A stretch of DNA of 64,000 bases, from assembly GCA_022360175.1 (NCBI GenBank), contig JAKSDI010000100.1, forward strand, positions 124,001-188,000, written 5' to 3'. Positions 33,078 through 40,655 of this stretch are shown piece after piece. A model generated the notes under the pieces. The model saw only the letters and a list, made by a program, of their open reading frames with translations. It had not been told where the DNA came from and did no database searches. Position numbers and translations under genes: made by a program. How positions within the stretch are numbered: position 1 is the stretch's first letter; each line of letters begins with the position of its first letter. The stretch is from Chitinophagales bacterium. GTDB lineage: Bacteria > Bacteroidota > Bacteroidia > Chitinophagales > Saprospiraceae.

Positions 33078-33785
33078 ATGGACAATTTAAAAAACCGCGA
33101 AGGGTATGTAGATGTCGAAGCCCTTGCAAAAGCAGGCAAACCTATTCCTAAAGGCAGAAAATATCTGCTGCGTATTGATGGTAAAAAATACAAATGGGAT
33201 AAGGAATGTATTACAGGTCGAGAAATTTTGCTATTGGCGGGGAAAACTCCCGTCGAACGTTTTCAGGTGAACCAACGATTCCGCTTTGGTCGGGTCGAGG
33301 AAGTGCAGCTTGATGAGAAAGTTGATTTAGCAACATGTGGCGTTGAACGCTTCATGACACTACCATTAGATCAAACAGAAGGACGCCCTCAGCAGAGGGC
33401 GTTCGCGCTTCCGGAGGAAGATGAAGCGTTTTTGAATGCAAGTAACTTTAAATGGGAAGCCTTAAGAGAGGGAAATCAGCAATGGTTGATTATTAGAGAA
33501 TTTCCTATACCAGAAGGATATAGTCATATGCATGCTGATGTCGCTATCATGATTACGCCTGGCTACCCAACGAGTAAATTGGATATGGTGTATTTTCATC
33601 CTGAGCTGCGGCGATCAGATGGTAAGGGTATAAAGGCATTGAGGAATCAATCAATTGAAGGAAAAACCTATCAGAGGTGGTCACGGCATTATACGAATAC
33701 AAATCCATGGCGACCAGGCATTGATGATATTTCAACCCATTTAAGTCTTGTGAAGCACTGGCTTACAAGAGAATTTATAAAATAA
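33078..33785 (+). CDS. Ubiquitin-like (multiubiquitin-type) domain fused to E2-like domain
   Basis: 235 aa. Residues about 25-95 match the bacterial multiubiquitin-type beta-grasp domain: YLLRIDGKKYKWDK, then ITGREILLLAGKTP, and the end VDLATCGVERFM. Residues about 113-235 match the prokaryotic E2-like family E: WLIIREFPIPEGY, YPTSKLDMVYFHPEL, then a C-terminal RHY...NPWRPGIDDISTHL. The only cysteines are Cys44 and Cys87, both in the Ubl part, so the E2 half has no catalytic cysteine at all. First gene of a four-gene operon with E1-JAMM, DUF6527 and DUF2188. It should act as a modifier and carrier in one chain. Family placement is from motif memory. Confidence 0.8.
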   Translation: MDNLKNREGYVDVEALAKAGKPIPKGRKYLLRIDGKKYKWDKECITGREILLLAGKTPVERFQVNQRFRFGRVEEVQLDEKVDLATCGVERFMTLPLDQTEGRPQQRAFALPEEDEAFLNASNFKWEALREGNQQWLIIREFPIPEGYSHMHADVAIMITPGYPTSKLDMVYFHPELRRSDGKGIKALRNQSIEGKTYQRWSRHYTNTNPWRPGIDDISTHLSLVKHWLTREFIK

Positions 33786-33792
33786 GCATGCT

Positions 33793-35199
33793 ATGAAAAC
33801 TTTTTTTTCCTTAAGTGGATCACAGCATGAAACACTTAAGAATCACTTGTTTCCAGGAGATGGAAAAGAAGCCGTTGCTATTGCACTTTGCGGGAGGAGT
33901 AAATTTGCAGACAATCAAGGACTTGTTGTACATGCTATATTTCCTATTCCTTATGAAGATTGCTATCATCGAACCCCTGATCAGGTAAAATGGTCAACGA
34001 CACTTATTAAACCATTTTTAGAGCAGGCAATGAATAAAAATATGTCAATTGCCAAGATTCATTGTCATCCTGGAGGGGGACGTTTCTTTTCAGACATTGA
34101 TACCATTTCAGATAAAGAGCTTTTTGACTCAATCTATGGATGGATTGGAGATGATGGTCCTCATGCCAGCCTTATTATGCTGCCAGATAAAACGTTGTTT
34201 GGACGGTTTATCACCCCTGATATGACATTCACCGAAATAGATCGCATCAAAGTCAGTGGAGATGATATTCATATTTGGGATGCACTTTCGAAAAATGAAG
34301 AATTTGGAGAATTTGATATTCGAAATATTCAAGCTTTCGGTGAAGGAACGGTACGCTTATTTAAAAAACTGCGCATTGGTATTATTGGCTGCTCTGGAAC
34401 GGGAAGCCCTGTAGCTGAATGCCTTACACGGTTGGGAGTCGGTGAACTCTTTTTAGTTGACCCTGATAGGATTGAAGCGAAAAACCTCAATCGCATTTTG
34501 ACAACTAAAATACACGATGTTGGCCAGTTAAAGACAGATGTCCTCAAGCGAGAAATGGAGCAATATGGGAGTGGTACTCGCATTCAGAGTTTCCCTGTTA
34601 ACCTTTACGATAATATCGATGTCATACGATTACTTTCAACTTGCGATATTCTCTTTGGGTGTATGGACTCTGTAGACGGGAGACATTTAGTCAATCTGAT
34701 CGCTACATTTTATCTGATTCCTTATATTGATATTGGGGTCAAGCTCATGGCAAACGGGAAAGGTGGGATCGATAAAATCTGTTACAGTGTTCATTATCTA
34801 AAGCCTGGACAATCTCTCATGGCAAGAAGAGTCTATTCTGTTGAAATGTTAACAGCAGCTAGTCTGCAACGGAAAAATCCTGAAGAGTTTGAGGGACGGC
34901 TCAACGATGGATATATTCACAATGCTCAGGTAGAAAGCCCTGCTGTTATTCATGTCAATATGAGTGCTGCAATGAAAGCGGTATCTGAGCTTAAGGCGCG
35001 GCTCATTCATTACCGATATGATGAGAATAAGGACTTTAATATTCAACAATGGGAAGAAGTCGATAATTATTATCTTCATAAAGAAGATGTTACCTCCAAC
35101 AAATTATTCACCAAATATATTGGACGAGGCGATCTTGAGCCGTTACTTTCCCTATCTGAATTGAGTCAATTAGTAGCCCATGGTAAAGAGGATTTTTAA
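33793..35199 (+). CDS. JAMM-domain plus ThiF/E1-like activating enzyme fusion
   Basis: 468 aa. N-terminal JAMM isopeptidase: Glu26, His90 and His92 in IHCHPGG, Ser100 and Asp103, matching HxH-x7-S-x2-D. From about residue 185 an E1/ThiF adenylating domain: GIIGCSGTGS (ATP loop, about 196-205), LVDPDRIEAKNLNR (about 221-234). At the place where related E1 proteins have a P-x-x-C-L-x-C catalytic loop, this one reads PGQSLMAR, with Ser341 and no cysteine. So it could activate the Ubl and also remove it. It follows the Ubl-E2 gene by 7 bp and overlaps the DUF6527 gene. Confidence 0.82.
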   Translation: MKTFFSLSGSQHETLKNHLFPGDGKEAVAIALCGRSKFADNQGLVVHAIFPIPYEDCYHRTPDQVKWSTTLIKPFLEQAMNKNMSIAKIHCHPGGGRFFSDIDTISDKELFDSIYGWIGDDGPHASLIMLPDKTLFGRFITPDMTFTEIDRIKVSGDDIHIWDALSKNEEFGEFDIRNIQAFGEGTVRLFKKLRIGIIGCSGTGSPVAECLTRLGVGELFLVDPDRIEAKNLNRILTTKIHDVGQLKTDVLKREMEQYGSGTRIQSFPVNLYDNIDVIRLLSTCDILFGCMDSVDGRHLVNLIATFYLIPYIDIGVKLMANGKGGIDKICYSVHYLKPGQSLMARRVYSVEMLTAASLQRKNPEEFEGRLNDGYIHNAQVESPAVIHVNMSAAMKAVSELKARLIHYRYDENKDFNIQQWEEVDNYYLHKEDVTSNKLFTKYIGRGDLEPLLSLSELSQLVAHGKEDF

Positions 35200-35527
35200 A
35201 CGGCTGACAGGTTGGTTCTTACAGATATTACGGCTCAAAAGATCGACCTATCGACTTATCAATATTGATGATATTCCCCCTACTATATTGTCAGGTCATC
35301 ATATATTTTATGTTGGGATTGATGGATATAAATGGTGCATCTATTTTAGATGCCCATGTGGCTGCGGGGAAACTATTATTCTGAATACATTGACAGAATC
35401 AAAGCCTCATTGGCGAATACAGTTTCATTCGAAGAGAAAGTTTTCTATTTACCCTTCCATTCATCGACAGATAGGGTGTAAATCTCATTTTTTTATTCGT
35501 GATAATGAAGTCGTTTTTGTTTTGTGA
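35180..35527 (+). CDS. DUF6527-like zinc-binding protein of the ubiquitin-like operon
   Basis: 115 aa, starting inside the end of the E1 gene (20-bp overlap), so translation is likely coupled. Motifs: CPCGCGE (Cys58, Cys60, Cys62 region), then PHWRIQF, PSIHRQIGCKSHFFI with another Cys and His. This is the DUF6527 pattern, probably a zinc site. Proteins of this type travel with bacterial Ubl-E2-E1 operons; the exact job (E3-like, substrate or adaptor) is not known to me. N-terminal 30 residues are basic and hydrophobic. Confidence 0.72.
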   Translation: MVKRIFKRLTGWFLQILRLKRSTYRLINIDDIPPTILSGHHIFYVGIDGYKWCIYFRCPCGCGETIILNTLTESKPHWRIQFHSKRKFSIYPSIHRQIGCKSHFFIRDNEVVFVL

Positions 35528-35573
35528 CATAGCTTGATTCGACAAGATTTTTTTTAATTAAAACTATTGTAAT

Positions 35574-35798
35574 ATGAAAAAGACCACACAGCATGTGGTG
35601 CGTCATCCGGAAGGATGGGCGCTCAAACGAGGCGGTAGCAGTAGAGCTACCAAAGTATTTCCAACACAGGGAGCTGCTATTGAGTATGGTCGTGATGTAT
35701 CACGCAATCAAGGTGCGGAATTTTTTATTCATGGACGTAATGGCCAAATACGGGAACGTAACAGCTATGGAAACGATCCCTACCCACCTCGTGGTTGA
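35574..35798 (+). CDS. DUF2188 family protein
   Basis: 74 aa, the usual family size. HVVRHPEGWALKRGGSSRATKVF, then FPTQGAAIEYGRDVSRNQGAEFFIHGRNGQIRERNSYGNDP in short matches to DUF2188, a small beta-alpha-beta fold. It follows DUF6527 by 46 bp and is the last gene before a terminator, so it is probably in the ubiquitin-like operon. It could be a substrate, a target or a regulator of conjugation; none of this is shown by the sequence. Confidence 0.75.
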   Translation: MKKTTQHVVRHPEGWALKRGGSSRATKVFPTQGAAIEYGRDVSRNQGAEFFIHGRNGQIRERNSYGNDPYPPRG

Positions 35799-35807
35799 GT
35801 AAAAAAG

Positions 35808-35834
35808 GAGAGATGGCAGGGAGGTCATCTCTCT
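35808..35834 (+). terminator. Terminator of the ubiquitin-like operon
   Basis: GAGAGATG (35808-35815) pairs with CATCTCTC (35826-35833) and is followed by TGATTTATTT. Confidence 0.6.
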
Positions 35835-35866
35835 GATTTATTTAAGTATCATAATAACATGAAGTT

Positions 35867-36415
35867 ATGACAACATTAAACTTAGCATGCAATTGGCAGC
35901 AAACACAGGCACTTCAAGCCTTTATTTATCAATATCACTTGCAACCAGGTGATGCCATTATAGTGAAAGAACATGATAAAGGCTTTGTTCGGAGCCTGCT
36001 GGATCATTATGTCATTTATTTGGGGGATACGCTTTTTATGGCAAATTACCGGGATGGTGTAAAGATTCTGGATTGCCCAACCATTTTTCGCTTTCTGCCT
36101 TCGATGAAGGTAGATCGGATTCGTCGCTTTACTGGCAGTGACCAGGAGCGATGGACAGCTATACAGCGTGCATTCGCTCAACGGGACCGAGAAAGCTATC
36201 ATTTGATTGCAGATAATTGTGAGCATTTTGCGAATGAAGTGCAATATGGCATTGCTTATAGCGATCAGGCATTAACCGGAGGTACCGCTGCAACCTTTAT
36301 TGGTATTGGAATGATGAGCAGCCGTAACAGCTTGGTTCAATTAATTGGAGGATTACTCACTATCGCTGGAGGAGCAGTGACGGTAGCAGAGGTTATGCGG
36401 CGGATGGAGGCATGA
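35867..36415 (+). CDS. LRAT-like (permuted NlpC/P60 fold) protein with C-terminal hydrophobic tail
   Basis: 182 aa. The papain-like permuted fold is indicated by GDAIIVKEHDKG, DHYVIYLGD (catalytic histidine region, about residues 43-51) and NCEHFANEV (nucleophile Cys, about residues 118-126). LRAT-family proteins are acyltransferases or phospholipases that use this Cys and His. The C-terminal 40 residues contain hydrophobic stretches (LVQLIGGLLTIAGGAVTVAEVM), which could insert in a membrane. It lies after the terminator of the Ubl operon and may be a separate effector. Substrate unknown. Confidence 0.72.
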   Translation: MTTLNLACNWQQTQALQAFIYQYHLQPGDAIIVKEHDKGFVRSLLDHYVIYLGDTLFMANYRDGVKILDCPTIFRFLPSMKVDRIRRFTGSDQERWTAIQRAFAQRDRESYHLIADNCEHFANEVQYGIAYSDQALTGGTAATFIGIGMMSSRNSLVQLIGGLLTIAGGAVTVAEVMRRMEA

Positions 36416-36463
36416 CACTGAATTATCTGAATATTTGATTAGAATACGGATTCACTTTATTAA

Positions 36464-36745
36464 GGTACGGGCCTACAGGAACGTGAGGCGAATGCTTTTC
36501 CCGCAGCGTTATTAATGCCGGAAACATTTCTGCGCGAGGAAATTGATTCTTTGCTGCATCAGGATAGTAAAAAGGGATATTTTGAACTTAGTGGCGGAGT
36601 ATTGGAGGAATTGAGTCAGAAAAATGGAAGGGATGAGAAGGATGATTTTGATTCGCTGATTCGGCAGTTAGCCGATATTTTTCAGGTCAGTTCTATGGCG
36701 ATGACTTATCGCGTGGGGAATCTTAACCTTTTTGATGCATTGTAG
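36464..36745 (+). pseudogene. C-terminal relic of an ImmA/IrrE-type metallopeptidase
   Basis: Frame from 36464 (just after an in-frame TAA at 36461) to the stop at 36743 encodes 93 residues. GLQEREANAFPAALLMPE and LADIFQVSSMAMTYRVGNL are the conserved C-terminal segments of ImmA/IrrE peptidases. The N-terminal part with the HExxH zinc site is absent, so it is a broken gene. These peptidases usually cleave a phage- or element-type repressor. A short frame from ATG 36515 could still be translated but would be inactive. Confidence 0.75.
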
Positions 36746-36749
36746 ATTT

Positions 36750-36790
36750 TTATCGTATTTTCAAGTCATGTTAACTTGAAAATACGATAA
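36750..36790. terminator. Perfect 17-bp hairpin between convergent genes
   Basis: TTATCGTATTTTCAAGT (36750-36766) and ACTTGAAAATACGATAA (36774-36790), loop of 7. The word AATACGATAA recurs upstream of the 699-aa gene near 38950. It can end transcription from both sides, or be a repeat end. Confidence 0.65.
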
Positions 36791-36813
36791 ATTCACCCTT
36801 TTCACTACTGATT

Positions 36814-38913
36814 CTAATCGGCTCCACTATTTTTTATTGCGGTCAACCTTACTAAGTCATCTTTTCTGAAAAAGAGTGGTGTCTCTTTTGTTACCGGGAA
36901 ATACTGGCGAATAAAATCTTGAATCTCCGAAGGGATAATTGACTTTTGAGCTTTGAAAAAAGCAGTAAGATTGCTTAAAAAGATATGTGGCTTCTGGATG
37001 AACTCAAGCACATAATGACAACTTAACGGTTTGTGATCCTGACTGATTGATACTCCACCGGTTATTGCCAAATAACGACTTTGGTATGCGATGGGAGAAA
37101 CACTATCTATTCGAGCGCTACAAAACCACTTTCGTTTGGAGTAGGTATTACGAAAAATGAAATCCAGTGTATGGGTTGTCATTTCGCATTCTCCGAAAGA
37201 TCGGTTGCCTTGGGTATCCTCATGTATGGCGGAACCGTTTTTATGAAGGACCAGAATGCCGTTAATACAAGTGTCTTCTCCTTTCTTGCCATGCATCATA
37301 TAGATGCCTTCATAGGGATTGTCATGATGATCCTCCAGTTCTTTTATGTCTGGAACAGGCACCAGAGATTGTTTGCGGTGTGAAAGAAAATTGACAATAT
37401 TCGCAGGATGGTCAGGATGTTCTTTTTGCGCGTAAATCGCATCGGCTTCCATGATTTCTTCTCTGTCTTTGTTGCTATGATTGGCTTTATCCCGCAATGC
37501 AATCACGAGGCCTGAACCAAAGACTCCCGTTTGTAGGTAGCTGATATTAAAAGAACCGGTCAGCATATTTTCACTGGTGACTTTCAGCACCATGTTAATA
37601 TAACGATGGGCATCCGGCTTTAAATAAACAGAGAGAATAATGAAAGAGGAACTGTTAAGCTGATTATTCACCACGGAACCCCTAAATTTGAGAGTTGTAC
37701 TACTGTTGCGTTTAACATAGAGTTCACATCGTAGTTTTCCGGTGCTTTTTCCGGTATATATCTGGAGTTTGCCAACACCGACGGAGGAGAAATCTTCATT
37801 CTGTTTGGGGAAAAGTTCATTCTCTTTCCAGGGAAAAAGTTCAGGGAAATAAATATGATAGAAGCCGGTTAACCGGTAGGTACGATTATAAAAAAGAGGG
37901 CGATTTGGTAAATTTTCCGTATCAAAGGCGGTTCTCTTTTGAAAATTAAATGGAAAAATATTGTCAAAGAGCAAAGTCTTCAACGGTTTTGCATATTGAG
38001 CCAGAAAGTACTGAATATTCTTGCGAACGGTAAGGTTTGGAATATTGGTATTGTCTACAGGAACCGGATTAGGGGATGTAGGAATTTCGTTTGCTTCTCT
38101 TTCAGCTTTAAAACTTTTAATGAATCTTTCTTCTTCTTCCCCTTCCTCTGGTTGCTGGGAACAACGTTCAAAAACCACAAGATTGGCGACCATATTACCA
38201 AAGCGATTACGGTAAAGAAAAACCCCTTGAAGGAAAGCGGGGGGAGTGTTTTTTAGATCACCGACATAAATATAGAAGGTTAAGAGGCTGGTTCGGTCAG
38301 CATTAGTGACTACCATAGTTTTTGCATCCGCCATTTCCACTTTGAGCGGGATGTCTCGAAGGTTGTGTGTATCGTCAATATATCGGGTGAAACTTCCCCT
38401 TTGTGAACCGGGAATTGCAAATTTATAGAGCGAATATTGAAATTTTCCAACTTTATGGGTGGTGCTATGGGTGACGTGCTGATAATAGTAGCCCGCAATA
38501 TTTCGGTAATGGTCTAGTAGTTCTTTTTCCTGAAGGGCGATCTTTTTGAAAAGCCGCAGGATGTCCTGGGTAGAGTTGGAGCCTTTCTCACTTTGGATAC
38601 ACCGTTTTAATGTTTTAGCATCGAGTATTTCGGTGGGGTAAATGCCTTTTTTAAAATCTTCCGCTCCTTGTTTATGTAATTTCGCTTCAATAATTTGATA
38701 GGCTTGTTCGTCTTGAGGGTGGTTTTTAATATAGTGATAGATTTTTTCATGAATGGTGCGGGCAATACTTTGATATTGCTGGGCCAGAGAATAGGTACTT
38801 GGCTCTTGTATGGTGAAGGGGTTATGCCCAAACCCCTTATATTCCTTTATCGTTTGAATGAGTTCACCGGGAATATTCGGTGCCGGCGTTCTGCCACCCT
38901 GTTTATTTTGCAT
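36814..38913 (-). CDS. Large soluble protein of unknown function
   Basis: 699 aa, no signal peptide and no long membrane helix. The N-terminal 150 residues are helical and charged. Two regions (about residues 315-480 and 510-640) are beta-rich with related blocks: TYRLTGFYHIYFPE and KLQIYTGKSTGKLRCELYV in one, YEGIYMMHGKKGE and NGILVLHKNGSAIH in the other, as if one domain were duplicated. A glutamate-rich hinge (PEEGEEEERF) lies near 255-265. I recognise no family. It faces the LuxR-type gene across 286 bp, so that regulator may control it. Confidence 0.7.
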   Translation of the reverse strand: MQNKQGGRTPAPNIPGELIQTIKEYKGFGHNPFTIQEPSTYSLAQQYQSIARTIHEKIYHYIKNHPQDEQAYQIIEAKLHKQGAEDFKKGIYPTEILDAKTLKRCIQSEKGSNSTQDILRLFKKIALQEKELLDHYRNIAGYYYQHVTHSTTHKVGKFQYSLYKFAIPGSQRGSFTRYIDDTHNLRDIPLKVEMADAKTMVVTNADRTSLLTFYIYVGDLKNTPPAFLQGVFLYRNRFGNMVANLVVFERCSQQPEEGEEEERFIKSFKAEREANEIPTSPNPVPVDNTNIPNLTVRKNIQYFLAQYAKPLKTLLFDNIFPFNFQKRTAFDTENLPNRPLFYNRTYRLTGFYHIYFPELFPWKENELFPKQNEDFSSVGVGKLQIYTGKSTGKLRCELYVKRNSSTTLKFRGSVVNNQLNSSSFIILSVYLKPDAHRYINMVLKVTSENMLTGSFNISYLQTGVFGSGLVIALRDKANHSNKDREEIMEADAIYAQKEHPDHPANIVNFLSHRKQSLVPVPDIKELEDHHDNPYEGIYMMHGKKGEDTCINGILVLHKNGSAIHEDTQGNRSFGECEMTTHTLDFIFRNTYSKRKWFCSARIDSVSPIAYQSRYLAITGGVSISQDHKPLSCHYVLEFIQKPHIFLSNLTAFFKAQKSIIPSEIQDFIRQYFPVTKETPLFFRKDDLVRLTAIKNSGAD

Positions 38914-39199
38914 AGGCCTATCTATTTGCTATAAATAAAAATACAAAAAAAATACGATAATTTCGACATTAATAAGCATAAATCTGTCTATTTTATTTGT
39001 GCTGAAAAAATAGATAAAATTTCAGCATAAATATTTAATGTAAGAAATTAACTGTATTCAAAGTTTGAAAAATAAAGATAATTTCTTAAATTGCTGACTA
39101 TAAAGCAAATGGAAGGTTTATTTATAGCTTTTACTTACCATTTGATATGCAAAGCGAAAAAACCATGACTTGATTTTTTAAAATCAAAATCAAAATTCT

Positions 39200-39988
39200 A
39201 TGAGAACTCGACAACGCTATGCTTTTGCTGGATCACATCAAAATCGCTTTTTGCAACAACCTTTTGCCGAACTCACCAAAAGATCAGGAAGTTTCGGTTA
39301 TGATCAAACGTTTATCATTATCGAAGATGGGGAAACGGGTGACATTGTGAAGGCAATCAATACCAAAGCAACGCTTGGATTTGATGAACAAGAAATTACC
39401 CATGAGTTATATCACAAGTTGATTTATACGAAATTTAAACCATGGGTGGAAGGTTATGATTTAACAATGAAAGCCCTCATCGCTCGAAAGGATGCGTTAG
39501 GTAATCATGGAAATGGGTACCATTTGCTATTAGCAATGGAACATCGTTACCGAAACCTTCTGGATATTAGTCGATATAGTGAAATTAGTGTGTTAGGTAA
39601 AGAAAAAAGGACTTGTATTACTCATTGGCATTCTATTACTGGAGAATTTACAACAGATTATTTTTTCTTGGAAAAAGCGAGCTTCTATATTGAGCGCGAC
39701 AAGAGCTTAGAAGCAATGGAGATTTTTCATAAGAAAGCTGCTACTGATTTTTTTTATCCGCATTTCATAGACGATCAAGCTATTTTCACAGAAAGGCATA
39801 TTCAAATTATTGATTTGCATTATGACGGATTGACAAATCAGGAAATTGCCGAGGAACTTGGTGTGGCAAGAAAAACAATTAATAATCACAATAGTCAAAT
39901 TCTTGCCAGGGCAAGAAAATATTTTGATCCCTCTTTAAAGTCCGCGAAAGAAGTAGCTTATTATCTAGATTACATAAATCTAATATAA
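39200..39988 (+). CDS. LuxR-type HTH regulator
   Basis: 262 aa. The C-terminal HTH (about residues 193-250) reads FTERHIQIIDLHYDGLTNQEIAEELGVARKTINNHNSQILARAR in matching pieces, the FixJ/LuxR pattern. The N-terminal 190 residues look like a mixed alpha/beta sensor of the kind common in Bacteroidota LuxR proteins (strand FIIIEDGETGDIVKAIN), not a receiver with a phosphorylatable Asp pattern. It is divergent from the 699-aa gene and 2 bp before a convergent small gene. Confidence 0.8.
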   Translation: MRTRQRYAFAGSHQNRFLQQPFAELTKRSGSFGYDQTFIIIEDGETGDIVKAINTKATLGFDEQEITHELYHKLIYTKFKPWVEGYDLTMKALIARKDALGNHGNGYHLLLAMEHRYRNLLDISRYSEISVLGKEKRTCITHWHSITGEFTTDYFFLEKASFYIERDKSLEAMEIFHKKAATDFFYPHFIDDQAIFTERHIQIIDLHYDGLTNQEIAEELGVARKTINNHNSQILARARKYFDPSLKSAKEVAYYLDYINLI

Positions 39989-39989
39989 A

Positions 39990-40415
39990 TTAGCGAGTTG
40001 GACCTTCACCTTCTTTATCATCCTTTTCTTGTCGCTTCCGTTCATCGATTTCACGGCGCCTTTTAATATCTTCCAGGTAGATTTTAGTCAATACTACTCT
40101 AGTATTATCAGGATTGATTGTCTCTACTTTTTCTGTATCTTCACTTGCACGTTGATATGCTGTTTCAAGATCTTCCGAATCCTGACGATACTGTTCTTCT
40201 TCAGATAATTTTGGCATATGGGCCCTACGCCTCTCCCGCAAGATGTCTTGTATCTTCTTTTGGGGCTTCTTTTCTATGCTATCTTTCTTTTTCGGTGTTT
40301 CCTGATCCTGTGATTCATCATTCTTATCAGTCACTTTTAGAGGCTCCTCTATCGGTACTAGGTGAAATGCATTACCTGTATTTTTCATGCCTGTTATTGT
40401 ATCATTTTTTTTCAT
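39990..40415 (-). CDS. Highly charged, probably coiled-coil protein
   Basis: 141 aa, about half Lys, Arg, Glu and Asp. Low-complexity middle (KKKDSIEKKPQKK) and a long charged helix (EDIKRRREIDERKRQEKDDKEGEG). No known motif. It ends 2 bp from the LuxR-type gene (convergent). Possibly a nucleic-acid-binding or relaxosome accessory protein, but this is a guess. Confidence 0.5.
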   Translation of the reverse strand: MKKNDTITGMKNTGNAFHLVPIEEPLKVTDKNDESQDQETPKKKDSIEKKPQKKIQDILRERRRAHMPKLSEEEQYRQDSEDLETAYQRASEDTEKVETINPDNTRVVLTKIYLEDIKRRREIDERKRQEKDDKEGEGPTR

Positions 40416-40655
40416 GGGAATCCAGTTATTTACTATGAATGAATAACATGTAGCAGATCAATATATATGACCCCGTTTAACCGGAGTATTTTCACTTTTA
40501 AGAATGAGATCGCCATAATTTAAAGATACATGATTCATCATGAATAATGAAATAGGTATCCCTACCTAAGGTATCCCTGCCCATAGGAACCCTTTGCGTA
40601 AACCGATAAATTGCACCTCATCATTATTGGTTAATCATTTAAAAAATAAAGAGAA

